Shown here piece by piece: positions 12,900 through 23,016 of a DNA stretch of 64,000 nucleotides. Each line of letters begins with the position of its first letter. The stretch's first letter is position 1. The DNA comes from Chalara sp. BL73 (Eukaryota > Ascomycota > Leotiomycetes > Helotiales): NCBI GenBank assembly GCA_918026815.1, contig CAKJVC010000011.1, forward strand, positions 1-64,000. The letters are read 5' to 3'. The notes beneath the pieces were generated by a model. That model ran no database searches. It worked only from the letters and a program-made list of their open reading frames with translations, and was not told where the DNA came from. A program made the translations under genes and the position numbers.

Positions 12900-13987
12900 C
12901 TACACTGCAGCACCAAACACTTGCTGGGTGATCTTCTTAGGCATGCAACTACCACCAAGTCAGCTTTCATCCTATTTATCATGGAAGAAAATACTTACTA
13001 CACGGCATCAACCTCCTCCAACCCAGCGTAGCCAAGTAAGCTCAATCCTGCAATGGCAAAGTGTGTATGGAAGACATCCACCATATCACCAGGTCGGTCC
13101 GCAATACCGCCATTTTCTGTATCCTGACAGGACAATATATAGTTTGTCAGCTTACCGCCATCAATCCACTTCAATTTGCCAATCATTGCCAGGCTGCTCG
13201 CCACCCACCAACTATAGCAAGCATCCTCCAATTTTTCAGGTCGTCCATTCAACCCACCAGCATCAACCTGCCGTTCGCTCAACCACCTCCCAAGCTTATC
13301 TTTATTGACAACATCAATTCTACCAGCAATGCTGAGAGCTCCTAAACAGGCAAAAATCTGGCCAGAATGTGTTTCCGCTCCAGGGCAAACGCCATACCCG
13401 CCGTCAAAGTTAGCACACGATTCAATATACTTGACAGCTAGTGGAACATCTACGAGATCAAGAAGATGTAGCAGGGATAGGGCATTTAAAGCAGCATAGA
13501 GAAAACGTGTATCTTCCTCTCCCCATTCATCTCCAGTGAAGGTCCCCGTTTCTCGATTTTGTAAGCCTGCAAGGTATTTGCCCACTGCTAGAGCACCGCC
13601 TTTGCCGTTCTCTGCCCCTTTACCACGAGAATCGAGCTCGGACACGGCATTTGCCATCACAAGAATTTGTACAGCAGACACCGTATATAACAAATGTGCA
13701 TCATGGCCCGGTGCTGCACCAAACCCCCCGCTATCATGCTGGCAACTTAGCACAAAGGCAATGGTCTCGTCTCTGGGTAGTGCATCCGGTCGACCAAGTA
13801 GATGTAGAGCGGTGAGGCCCCAATAGACTCCATTGAGTCGCAAATGTTCTGTGAGCCAATATTCGAGCTCATCGCGGCGAGTGTCTAGAGACTGTATGTA
13901 CTTGACATGGGCTTCAACAGCGAGCTGTAATTCATTTGGTAGGGCACCGATGTTGCCCGCCCGGCCAGGCCCAGATACCAAGGACAT
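12900..13987 (-). CDS. bet2: Rab geranylgeranyltransferase beta subunit
   Basis: The catalytic beta subunit of type II geranylgeranyltransferase attaches geranylgeranyl groups to C-terminal cysteines of Rab GTPases, with the alpha subunit and REP, in the cytosol. Exons 13987-12999 and 12948-12900 join across a 50-bp intron (GTAAGT/GTAG), giving 345 residues. Splicing completes the conserved Tyr-Cys-Met-Pro near the C-terminus, which confirms the short last exon. Prenyltransferase beta repeats are clear: CQHDSGGFGAAPGHDAH, NFDGGYGVCPGAETHSG, DAGGLNGRPEKLEDACYSWW and CQDTENGGIADRPGD. Zinc ligands are visible as Asp and Cys in LEDACYSWW and His in VFHTHFAIAG. The start Met begins MSLVSGPGRAG with no better upstream start. 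Confidence 0.95.
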
Positions 13988-14369
13988 TTGTGCGATTGGG
14001 AAGCGGAAAGATAATAAGGTTGGTGAGCTATGTTTTGGTGTTCAAAATTATGTCGCCTTAATCAAAGATGTGTGGTGAGCCGACCCACAGATTTGGAAGC
14101 GAATGAAGTGTGATGTCAGCCTTGCTCACTGAAACTCTGTAACTTCATCAAACCGGCAAGGCTCCAGGGCCTTGGTTTGATCTCGGTTCAAAACCTGTGT
14201 TTATTCGAGTTCACAGCTGTTCTGCCCTAAAACATGAAATAACAGGGTGCATAGCTATTGACAATCACTTGGTCCTCGATTGCTGCTTCGAACTTCCACA
14301 ATGCGCCAGCATTTTCATTCCAGGAAAGCTCAACTATATAAACCTCAAGGTCCGCTGGCTGCCAGTTGA
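13988..14369. other. Intergenic between BET2 and HET-like gene
   Basis: Divergent promoter region. A plus-strand open frame from 14197 contains some basic sequence (near 14374-14440) that could include a first exon of the HET-like gene, but I found no satisfactory splice junction. Confidence 0.3.
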
Positions 14370-14573
14370 GGCGATGGATGCTCGAATGGGATCTCGCATG
14401 CGGAAAGCAGGTGTCAAGAAGAAAACCAAGGTCCTACCCATGATTCAATCTCTCAGAAGCTTGTCACTAAGCCCATACAGTCACGGCCAAAAGCACGGAC
14501 CGATACACTAGAACGCAGTGCCCGCTTACTTGAAGCACGAATCGCTACACATAATAATCTTGAAGATCCGTTA

Positions 14574-16550
14574 TTGAGGCAACAAACATGTTTGATCGAG
14601 ATTGGTTCAAAGATTCTGAACTTCACACATCTAGGTTTCCTTCAAAGCGTCTGGGGAGGAGGTTTGGACACTCTATGTATGATATGCCATGGAGTTTTCA
14701 ATAATGCAAGCGGGCCCATGATCCGCACCCTTTCTCTGGTGAGCTTGAACGATCAAGTCGTCAAAGCTAGAATTCCTACCGAAAATAGAGCCATCGTAAC
14801 TACACCACAAGTACTACCTGTGAGTTTTGGGTCTCACAGTATACGTGTATACAACAGACACTTTACATGCCTGAAGAACACGGGAATTGTATATGTACCC
14901 GTTTCTCACGCTTGGCATCAAGCCGTTGCCGATGCTCATGAATCTCATCTAGAAAATGATGAAGCAATTCGTTTAGTATTTGAAGCACCGATCCGGACAC
15001 TTTTAGCTGCGTCCTCAAAATATGGGCCAGATGTCGAGATTTGGCATGATTACCTTAGTGTCCCGCAATGGCAGAAAGAGGCGCAGCAGCTACTGCTTCA
15101 AGCAATCTCACAAATTTTCAATTATGCTCCACACGCATTATTTCATTGGGACGATGTGTCGATCAAGGACTTGAATGTCGTCGAAACGACAAGTTCTGAT
15201 GATGAAATGCTTGATACAGCAACCAAAATACTTGGTTCAAGGTGGTTTGACCGCATGTGGGTTGTACTGGAGTACGTACAGAGTGGGGAGATTTACATTG
15301 TCACTAAAGAGTATTCCGTCTCGGCAGAAACTGCGGCTTGGTATATCACCTACATCGAGAGCTCAATGGCAGAAACCATTGAGCTCCATGGAGAGACTCG
15401 ATTCGACGAAATACTGAAAAAGGGGTTTCGATGGCCACTTTATCGTGCATGGCATGATATGGAGCGCTGGAAGAAGCGTCCTCCTAAGCTACGTACCTTG
15501 GGTGATGCTATATATATGATTTCAGAGCGCCAATGTAGAGCTTATCACGATAGATTTATCGCACTTGGTGGATTCGTAGGGAATCAAATCAAATTTGAAA
15601 CCCCGATACTTGGCAGCCCTATAGATATTTATTTTTCTCTTTCGTGGCGAGCGCTTCTAAGTGGAGATTATACACCTCTTCTTCTTACGCCCGACCCAAA
15701 GGAACTGGTAGCGCCGCAAGCAGCTTGGTTGCGCGGCCATACAATGATGTGTAATGACCTTTGGGATCTTGGTATGAGCTTTCGACGCGCCAGCCATGAA
15801 GTCATCATTCGTAATGGAAAGGTGATGCCTGAATTCGAATCTGTGGGCGTTGTTGAAGAACATGAATTTTTCTCATTCAGTGGTGCAACACCCCAGCTCT
15901 TTCATCATGTTGCATCAAAAATTGTACGCTGCAGCGGCACATGCCCAAAGAGATTTGAGCAAGCCATCGCCAGGATATTTCCATCTAATAAATGGAAAGC
16001 GCGGTCCAAGCAACTGCAGGACTTTGAGCAGCCCAAATCAGCAATGCTTGCTAGCGTCACTTCTTTGATCAAAAGAGTCCAGGGCAATAGACACCTATCA
16101 GATGGGTTTCGAATCCCTGACGCAGACGCATTGTCCAGATTAGGCCAACTACTAGAGAAGTATTATGTTTGCGTGTACAACGACAGCTCTGAAATAGGAA
16201 TAGAGCTTACCACTCTCATTTCAGATCATCTCGGACTGAACAACATCGAAGATTTTCAGTTCTCGCGCATAAAGCTCGCAGCGAGCGAGGCAGGCTGGTA
16301 TGGTGACAATATCGAATCTTTGTTACGTGTAAGCTGCAAGACATGTGCACAACGTTCTCTGTTCCGTGCTACAATGTGGGAAGCCCCGCGAAGCCTAACT
16401 CAAGTGTATAGGATTCCAGGACTAGTCTACGAGGAGACTATTCCAGAGGGTGTCGGGCTCGTTGTTTCGCAAGGCAGAATAATAGGCAGAATGGCCTATG
16501 GCATGCCAGCATGCTCTTGCCATAAAATGGAATTAGTCGAACTTATTTGA
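14574..16550 (+). CDS. HET-domain-like protein, divergent
   Basis: Open frame of about 658 residues. The same frame is open back to about 14370 with convincing coding character (for example ARTDTLERSARLLEAR), but no ATG lies there. The real start is therefore upstream, in another exon or missed. HET-type landmarks are seen in order: VYVPVSHAWH (usually YVALSYVWG), VEIWHDYLSVPQW (usually WIDALCINQ) and SRWFDRMWVVLEY (usually SRAWTLQE). This is a diverged heterokaryon-incompatibility domain in the N-terminal half. The C-terminal half has no recognised repeat. The last 80 residues are Cys-rich (SCKTCAQRS, MPACSCHK). HET proteins trigger cell death on non-self fusion, but function here is only inferred from family. 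It lies near BET2 in divergent orientation. Confidence 0.65.
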   Translation: MRQQTCLIEIGSKILNFTHLGFLQSVWGGGLDTLCMICHGVFNNASGPMIRTLSLVSLNDQVVKARIPTENRAIVTTPQVLPVSFGSHSIRVYNRHFTCLKNTGIVYVPVSHAWHQAVADAHESHLENDEAIRLVFEAPIRTLLAASSKYGPDVEIWHDYLSVPQWQKEAQQLLLQAISQIFNYAPHALFHWDDVSIKDLNVVETTSSDDEMLDTATKILGSRWFDRMWVVLEYVQSGEIYIVTKEYSVSAETAAWYITYIESSMAETIELHGETRFDEILKKGFRWPLYRAWHDMERWKKRPPKLRTLGDAIYMISERQCRAYHDRFIALGGFVGNQIKFETPILGSPIDIYFSLSWRALLSGDYTPLLLTPDPKELVAPQAAWLRGHTMMCNDLWDLGMSFRRASHEVIIRNGKVMPEFESVGVVEEHEFFSFSGATPQLFHHVASKIVRCSGTCPKRFEQAIARIFPSNKWKARSKQLQDFEQPKSAMLASVTSLIKRVQGNRHLSDGFRIPDADALSRLGQLLEKYYVCVYNDSSEIGIELTTLISDHLGLNNIEDFQFSRIKLAASEAGWYGDNIESLLRVSCKTCAQRSLFRATMWEAPRSLTQVYRIPGLVYEETIPEGVGLVVSQGRIIGRMAYGMPACSCHKMELVELI

Positions 16551-17297
16551 GCAAACTTCGTCCAGTTACAGATTTGGATGCACAAGGAAAATGCCTTTGT
16601 GGAATCGAAGCTCCATGGCGTACCGTTAAAGTCGAAAGCATGACTGTCCCAGCATAACTCGAGAAGTCCGGCATAGGACTCTAAATTCGCTCAGCAAACC
16701 TGGGATGCTCCAGCCCAGTACTTCACAGCTGTCAAAGCCTATCAAACCTCACCATAAAGAAGATACTTTCAGCATCCCTCCTCATCGAGCTCAAACATCC
16801 ACATCCACATCCACATCTACATCGCCCAAGCCTCCCACATAACTTAATAAGTCAACAAGGCAAGCACCCCAGATTCTAACAAGGACGAGATAGTTCATGA
16901 TATATTCCCATGCGGTGCTATGCCCTCTGTAATTCTTGCGCGAAGCTGCACCATCTGCAGATGCTCGTGAGGCTCTTGCCTAAACGTGGATGGCGTTACC
17001 TTTGACGGCCGCGAGGCAGATTACCGGCACTGCCATACGTGCTAGGATGTCAAGAGTGAGAGAGGTGGAATGCTCGAGTCCCAGAAAAAGATAGGATTAA
17101 AGTTCGGGGTGAAAGGAAGCGAAGAAACACCCGAGGATGGTTGAGCTTTGGATGGCTGGAGAGAGACCAAGCTACTGGGCACCACAGATAGAAGAAACTA
17201 GTTAAGACCAAGGATCAGTTCGTCTCGGCGGTGACTCAGTGATGGGAGTGAAGAGATTGGGCACCAGAAAATCTATGCTCCCTAAATCGATTTAACG
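16551..17297. other. Intergenic, no gene seen
   Basis: No supported coding region. It contains a short hexamer repeat (listed separately). Confidence 0.5.
16795..16824. repeat. ACATCC hexamer repeat
   Basis: Five tandem ACATCC-like units; the last two differ at the final base. Confidence 0.8.
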
Positions 17298-18029
17298 ATG
17301 TATTACGTACAACATAGTATCATTATTTATCGTTGCTTAAAAAGCTTCATATGCATGATACCTTGCTATCTTATACCTTGCGCCTTGCCACAAATTGAAT
17401 CATCATGCATATATTTAAATTCCATCCCGCCGCCAGTCTCAATCACCAAAGAACCTCGCTACATCTCAATCCCTCCCAAACCACTCCCCATAAAACCTAC
17501 CATCACAGCCGCATATCCACCATATACCCAGCCGATCTCCAACAAATGGCGCGGAAAGAGTCTGGAAATAACGCAGCAACGGCAGCAGTAAACCCTCAGC
17601 TCACTTCACTCCAGCCAACATGGACAACGAAGCAAAGAAGACGATACCCACCAGCGGGGATGGCCACCGGCCTCCCGCGTGCAAATGGTGCAGCAAAGTT
17701 TCGGCGGTGGCAATGGCTCGACATTCCAAACAAGACGTTGTATGGTTTCGAAGCCAGTAACCCGTGGTGGGTTTTTCGGATAGATGGTTCAGGTGTCAAG
17801 CAAGGACAAAATTGCACAGAGCGATTGCGGGTCTTCTAGTTCATCGAACAGGACATACTCCTCAACCCCTCGTGGGCCTCCTCGAAGGCCTAAATTAACG
17901 CAAATAGCGATTGGGCCAAGAGATACAGTCCTGAGGAGACCATTTGGGCAAAAGATTCTCGATATTTTGAAGAAAGTCAGGAGAAGAAGGTTATTTACTA
18001 AGGTTCATGTGCTAGTCTGTAAAGAATGA
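17298..18029 (+). CDS. Candidate hypothetical gene with two in-frame stops at possible introns
   Basis: One frame runs from 17298 to 18029, interrupted only by TAA at 17589 and TAG at 17781. Each stop overlaps or lies just after a splice donor (GTAAAC near 17588 and GTAACC near 17748). Splicing to a GAAG near 17632 and to TTCAG near 17783-17792 would keep the frame. These introns would be 45 and about 36 bp, the second unusually short. The tail looks coding: Ser-rich, then RPFGQKILDILKKVRRRR and a CKE end. The upstream part is Pro-rich (PPKPLPIKP). No family is recognised. Two nonsense mutations in a pseudogene would explain it equally well. Overlapping frames in this stretch are probably shadows. 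Confidence 0.3.
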
Positions 18030-18182
18030 AACACTATTTTATATAAACGTTATAAATTCTCACTTAAGCCATTTTCCAACAAAATATATCTCATATGATG
18101 TCAACAAGATATTCCAATATCTCTCTGATCAAGCAGGTGTTCATGGTACATGATCAACTTGATCAGTATTATATATAGAACT

Positions 18183-19211
18183 TTATGCTGAAATGGAACT
18201 CTTCTCTTCCCAGCCCGGCGATGTTTCGTTTTTCAGGAGCCCAGAATCTTGATCACGCTCAATAGTTCTCTCGCCATCCCCAAACGCCGACTTGAAGAAC
18301 ACATCGTAACTCTGCCACATCACAACAAACAGACCCGCATACACTCTCGCCAACCACTTTGGAATATTCCCATTCCCATCCGAAAATATCATCCCCAGCG
18401 CAAAAATCGCCAACATAGCCGGCATCCACAACCCGGCAAACACTACCTTCCCCGCCGTCTGTCTGTAACTTGTAATCGTATACGCCTGGAGACTATACAG
18501 ATACGCGATGTACTCAGCGGGAAGAGAGTGTTCTTCCGCTCCATCTGTGATGAGCTTCAGGTAGCGCGCGGAAGGCTGGGCGTAGGAAGGGTTTGGGCGC
18601 GTGAGTGCGGAAGATGGACTTAGAAGGGTATGCGCTTTGAATGGCTTTGCAATTGGCGTAGAGGTGACGCTACTCGAATCTTTGGGCACGATATAACAAT
18701 CTACCAATATATCTTGATAGCTTGCTCCACCGCCCTCTGTGGCTATTATTTTTCTGTAGTCTTCGGGCGTGACTTCATAGACTACGCCTATGAGCCCTTT
18801 ATCCCATCGCTGCTGATCACTATCGGTCTTTTGGTAGGATGCCGACTTTGAAGGAGAGCGATACGCGGTATTTGCAAAACAGGGCTCGATGTAGGGAAGC
18901 CCGGGTAGGGAGAATGTTAGGTCGAGGGAAGGAACCTGGACATTTGTCGACGAGATGGGTTTAATGCCGCGGTTGCCTAGGAATGTTTCACTGCTAAGAT
19001 TCGAGCCATAGGCTAAGTAGAGGATCGTTTTTTCGTCTGTAGAGTCAAGACGCGAAGTGGATAGGCGAGGGAGCCTGGCAGGAGCTCTTCGTGGGAGTTG
19101 TATCGGTGCTGTCGGGAAGGAAGGGCTGTGTTGAAATTGGAAATCCCAACTCTTGCAAAGGATGGCGTGGGCCTGCCGGCCACCGATTGGCGTTGGTTGA
19201 TTTTCTGCCAT
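18183..19211 (-). CDS. GliK-like gamma-glutamylcyclotransferase with C-terminal membrane segments
   Basis: Single-exon 342-residue protein. The cyclotransferase fold begins at YLAYGSNLSSETF (about residue 66), the family's phosphate/gamma-glutamyl binding loop. A Glu in IIATEGGGASYQD is the likely acid/base. GGCT enzymes release 5-oxoproline from gamma-glutamyl compounds. The fungal GliK branch acts on gamma-glutamyl intermediates in gliotoxin biosynthesis, but no other epipolythiodioxopiperazine genes lie nearby, so a primary glutathione-related role is more likely. Two hydrophobic helices near the C-terminus (VVFAGLWMPAMLAIFALGMI and WLARVYAGLFVVMW) suggest membrane anchoring. The first 65 residues are Arg/Pro/Ser-rich and could be a targeting peptide. 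Start chosen as the first in-frame Met (MAENQPTPIGG). Confidence 0.8.
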   Translation of the reverse strand: MAENQPTPIGGRQAHAILCKSWDFQFQHSPSFPTAPIQLPRRAPARLPRLSTSRLDSTDEKTILYLAYGSNLSSETFLGNRGIKPISSTNVQVPSLDLTFSLPGLPYIEPCFANTAYRSPSKSASYQKTDSDQQRWDKGLIGVVYEVTPEDYRKIIATEGGGASYQDILVDCYIVPKDSSSVTSTPIAKPFKAHTLLSPSSALTRPNPSYAQPSARYLKLITDGAEEHSLPAEYIAYLYSLQAYTITSYRQTAGKVVFAGLWMPAMLAIFALGMIFSDGNGNIPKWLARVYAGLFVVMWQSYDVFFKSAFGDGERTIERDQDSGLLKNETSPGWEEKSSISA

Positions 19212-20337
19212 GAGAGATCCCTGCGGAAGTATTGAGATGAGAACTTGCTAAAAGAAAAACAAACCTTTGCGACAGTACTTAGATGATTTGCAGCAACTTT
19301 CAAAGATGATCCATGACTGCCTTAATGCTGAATAATAAGCCGCATCATCGGGATGTATACAAGTCCAATGAACACCGGTTCAAGGAGGCAAGAGCCAAGA
19401 AGGATGCTTATCAGACAAACATCACGTATTGGGGTGTCTGGTTGACCCTAGATGTTTCTTATTAAAAGAACGAGCACGATACTCGAGATGGGGAGTGTGA
19501 AGGGTGGAATCTTGAGATTCCTTTTGATTGTCAAATTATTCTGCGCAAGGGGAATGATTGGTCGGAAGGAGAGCTGGAAGGCTTAATAAGAGATGACTAA
19601 GATAAAGCTGTAGTTGGCGTTGGTCAAGCATTTGTATCCATGTATATGCATATCCATGATCTCGGGACCTTCAAGCTTCTTCAAATTCTTGTCATCCACT
19701 CTTTACCTCTATTATTTTCTAGTGACCACTGATCGCTGCAAGCCCTGTGAGCCAGCTTATGGATCTCGCGTCTCGTGCTAAGCTAACTCCATCTTTCTGA
19801 AGGATGAGCCTGCGGCACAGTTGTTGTTGGCTTCTGCCTATCAATAAAAGAGGCTTTCACCAAACCGAAACTCCTAAGATGACCAACCATTCCTTCTTCC
19901 CTCGTAAATGGGTTATGGGTGGGATCGACTCACCACAAGGGTTACACATTAGCATGTTGATAACTGTCTGCAAGATACAGTCGCTCCTCGTGCCAGACAT
20001 ATACCGTCCTAGTCTGTAGCCACAAATGTAGAGCGCAATCTGTATTTGTTCGCATAGCCAAGCATTGAAAACATCGTAATTGTTTGACCAATCATTAATT
20101 GCCTGCTTAACAAAATTTCAGGATCTTACTTAAGATCGATCGCAAGAATAGATCGCGGGTACTCCCGCGTTCAGCATGAGCGCTTAGCCACAACCGTTAT
20201 CCATACCCTTGAGGACTCACGTTCCAACCAGTGGCAGTGCTACTAGTCAGCTTTTTGATATGTTAATATGCAGATGCAGCTTCCTACATTTCAGTTCACC
20301 AACGAATATGTTTACATAACTCTAATCGTCAAGATTC
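19212..20337. other. Intergenic, no gene seen
   Basis: Divergent promoter space between the cyclotransferase and SDR genes. Short ORFs only. Confidence 0.5.
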
Positions 20338-21603
20338 ATGGCCGGTACTATACTCATCACTGGTGCAAACAGCTCTCTTGCGCTACCTGCCATTCAACAT
20401 CTTCTTGCTAATTATCCTGACCATGGGGCTCTCCTGACCATACGAAAGTCGTCAGATACTGATGTCAGCACAAAAAACCTTCTCGATACAATCGCTCGCT
20501 TTCCCGATGCCAAAGTCTCAATCCGCCATCTTGACCTCTCCAGTCTCGCAGAGGTCCACGAGTTTGCTGACAATATTGCATCGGAGATAGCAGATGGCAG
20601 TCTCCTGCCTCTAACGAGCATCATCTGCAATGCTTCCTACTGGAACTTTCTTGGTATGGAACTCACCGAAGACGGCTACGAGAAAACTTTCCAGGTGAAT
20701 CACCTCGGTCATTCAGTCTTGGTCCTCCGTCTGCTCGAATCGTTTGGTCCATGGTTTGGCCGTGTGGTACTGCTCTCAAGCGAGCTACATTGGCCTGGGA
20801 AAACCCCCCTCGAGAAATACCCTCCTGCACTTCCCGACGACTTAGAGCAGCTCATCTATCCAGAACCAGACGACCCCGTAGACAACTTCGGTCGCGGATT
20901 CCAACGCTTTGCCAACTCAAAATTAGCTATTGTTATGTGGATGTACGCGCTAAATCAGTTTACAGAACAGGTAAGTCGAGTAAGCATGTATAAACTTGAC
21001 CGAGTCGAAGCTAAGACAATAAAGAACCCTCTCATGAGTAGGATTACAGCCGTAGCCCTCAACCCCGGCACGCTCAGCGACTCACGCGGTTTCCAGACAC
21101 ATACACCCCCATGGATGCAATATTTGTTCAAGTTCGTCATCCGGCCACTACAGCCGCTGCTTAGTTTTAAGGATCCAAGCATGCGCACATCAGCCGAGGC
21201 GTCAGTCGATGTCATGGATCTGGCAATGAGTAAACTGGCGCCAGGGGAAAGGGGATATTTCAAGTTAAGAGAGAAGGTTGATAGTTCCCCCGATAGTATG
21301 GACGAAAACAAGCAGCAGCTGTTATGGAGTAAGACCGAAGAGTGGGCCGGAATGGATGGGACCAGTCCAGATCCTAGTAGCATTTGGCACCTTCCCTCTT
21401 ATAGTCCTTTGATAGAAGCTATGTCTCCATCTATCTATGCGGATTCACCGAATATTCTGTGTTCACCAATGGCCGAGAATAGGATCAAATCCCCAAATAT
21501 TTTAGGTTCACCAATGACGGGAAATAGCATGAAATCCCCGAATGCCTTAGGTTCACCGATGACTGAGATTGGGCTCAGGACCCCCAAGTTGGGGGTACAT
21601 TAG
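20338..21603 (+). CDS. Short-chain dehydrogenase-like protein with Phe in place of catalytic Tyr
   Basis: An SDR-fold protein of 421 residues, or 403 if a 54-bp in-frame intron (20971-21024, GTAAGT donor, AAAG acceptor) is removed. Removal joins LNQFTEQ to NPLMSRITAVALNPG, which matches the family better. The cofactor motif ILITGANSSLA is at residues 5-15. Other SDR landmarks are HLDLSS, CNASYW (for NNAG) and VVLLSSELHWPG (catalytic Ser). The YxxxK motif reads FANSK, so the catalytic Tyr is Phe. Relatives are fungal 3-ketosteroid-reductase-like SDRs. The change may abolish or alter redox activity. The C-terminal tail has three 15-residue repeats encoded by a minisatellite. Substrate unknown. 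Confidence 0.82.
   Translation: MAGTILITGANSSLALPAIQHLLANYPDHGALLTIRKSSDTDVSTKNLLDTIARFPDAKVSIRHLDLSSLAEVHEFADNIASEIADGSLLPLTSIICNASYWNFLGMELTEDGYEKTFQVNHLGHSVLVLRLLESFGPWFGRVVLLSSELHWPGKTPLEKYPPALPDDLEQLIYPEPDDPVDNFGRGFQRFANSKLAIVMWMYALNQFTEQVSRVSMYKLDRVEAKTIKNPLMSRITAVALNPGTLSDSRGFQTHTPPWMQYLFKFVIRPLQPLLSFKDPSMRTSAEASVDVMDLAMSKLAPGERGYFKLREKVDSSPDSMDENKQQLLWSKTEEWAGMDGTSPDPSSIWHLPSYSPLIEAMSPSIYADSPNILCSPMAENRIKSPNILGSPMTGNSMKSPNALGSPMTEIGLRTPKLGVH
21445..21579 (+). repeat. 45-bp coding minisatellite, 3 copies
   Basis: Three tandem 45-bp units (21445, 21490 and 21535) encode variants of SPNILGSPMTGNSMK at the C-terminus of the SDR-like protein. A partial fourth unit begins TPKLG. Units keep the reading frame but differ by substitutions. 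Confidence 0.9.
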
Positions 21604-21956
21604 TTTGTGATTAGCATATTAGCGTATCGGCGTTTTGGGTTTGTAGATAAATGTATATAAATTTGCAGAAAGATCCTTGATTTTCAATAGTTCATACCAC
21701 GTAATTTGCCTTCTCCATAATTTCACATGCGAAGTGAGCAGGGTTGAGGTTGCCGCATCAGTTATATTCAACATGGCAATTCTCAAAATCTTGAGTGATA
21801 TGAATTCCTGTGAGTTATCTACCATGGTAAACAATATCGCAAGGAAGACCGTTGCGGGTCGTTCTGTATGACGAAAGGTTAGTCCAACATCGAAACGATA
21901 TTGTGCAGTACAGTACAGCATAATGCAGTAATTCGTGCTATTACAGACTACTCCAC
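21604..21956. other. Intergenic, AT-rich
   Basis: AT-rich spacer between the SDR gene and the transposase relic. No clear terminal inverted repeat was found. Confidence 0.45.
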
Positions 21957-21959
21957 AAA

Positions 21960-22682
21960 ATGGCCTTAAATCTTGCAGATTCTCAACATGCCCAGATTCA
22001 TGACATGCTCCTTGCTAATTGTCCTATTGCTGAAATAGCTAATAATGTTGCGGTAAACGTTCCGTTATACGATAAATCAAATCTTCGTGTTTATAGCTCT
22101 ACCAAAGCCTTTTACAATGGTGTCGGACGGCCGCGAAGCGTTGCGCCATTAATGTTAAATACTTTGTGTAAGTACTTACTAGAAAAGCCTAGTTTACATC
22201 GGGATAAAATGACGCATTTTCTGTTAAACGAGTTTAAACTGCTTGCTTTCGACGTAAAAGGCGATATTAAATATTTCCAATATGTACACAGGACGGTATT
22301 ATTCTTACCCGAGTCTTCCAGAGATTTACAGACAGCGCAGTCTTTAAAGAATTTATAAAGCAGCTCTTGCTTTTAATAAGGAAATAATCTGAATCAAAAT
22401 TAATTCTTGTTATAGATAATGCCTCTTTTCATCATAGAAAAAATCGAGCAAGTGTGTGTGTAAAGCTAGTATATCTGCCACTATTCTCATCTGATTTCAA
22501 TTTTATTATAAAGTTCTTCGCAAAGTTGAAGACTTTTATAAAACGTAATTGGCACATTTATAAAACCAATTCACGGCAAGGTATTGATATCTTTTGGAAT
22601 AGTGCATTGACGTAGAAGGTAAAAAGAGAGATAGCGCCAAGGGAATTTTAGGTACGTAGGCATAAATATTGAAGAACTATAA
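21960..22682 (+). mobile_element. Tc1/mariner-type transposase relic
   Basis: A degenerate, AT-rich copy of a fungal Tc1/mariner transposase. The N-terminal part is open from an ATG at 21960 to 22358 and reads as a helix-turn-helix region (LADSQHAQIHDMLLAN...) and a GVGRPRS-like linker, then LCKYLLEKPSLH. The catalytic middle is largely deleted: the frame jumps from a DVKGDIKYFQY segment to a sequence resembling RVFQ-FTDSAVFKEFI. Further on, translating across stops gives LVIDNASFHH (catalytic Asp region), KLVYLPLFS, KTFIKRNW and a final GNFRYVGINIEEL. Stops, frameshifts and CpA-to-TpA style AT bias suggest RIP and age. It cannot encode an active enzyme. Terminal repeats and a TA target duplication were not identified. 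Confidence 0.85.
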
Positions 22683-23016
22683 GCTTGGCATAAGTCCTCA
22701 ATGTGGCAACAGAAATCAAATATCCTAAAAGAACAGACTCTGCAATGCATTCCATCCTCCTCACTATTCTCCAGCCTTAAATGCCCCAGACCAGAAGAAA
22801 AAAGTCAATGCAAGGCCGTAATCGATGCTAACTATATTGGAACTAGCTCTCTAAGAGAATGTGGGCCGAGAACAAAATCATAGAGTTAGTACCTGAAGGC
22901 GATTTTGGCCGCTACTGTATGTCATCAACGCAAAAAATTATGAACCGATCCTCTGTGCTCTCCGTTCCAAGCGCCCCTCCAGTTTCAATGTCAAAAAACA
23001 AAGACAAAAGAAGAAT
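22683..23016. other. Intergenic
   Basis: Flank between the transposase relic and the tRNA gene. No gene seen apart from the tRNA terminator. Confidence 0.45.
22993..22998 (-). terminator. Pol III terminator of tRNA-Gly
   Basis: Six A residues on the plus strand, i.e. T6 on the minus strand, 18 bases after the tRNA 3' end. This is a standard RNA polymerase III stop. Confidence 0.75.

Noticed and set aside
14431..14456. In-phase intron joining an upstream ATG frame to the HET-like frame
   Set aside because: It would be only 26 bp with a non-consensus GTCCTA donor.
16795..16824. Short direct repeats as a CRISPR-like array
   Set aside because: Units are six bases without spacers, in a eukaryotic genome: a simple microsatellite.
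18183..19211. Gliotoxin-type cluster suggested by the GliK-like gene
   Set aside because: No NRPS, GliT, GliG, GliI or cluster regulator is seen nearby.
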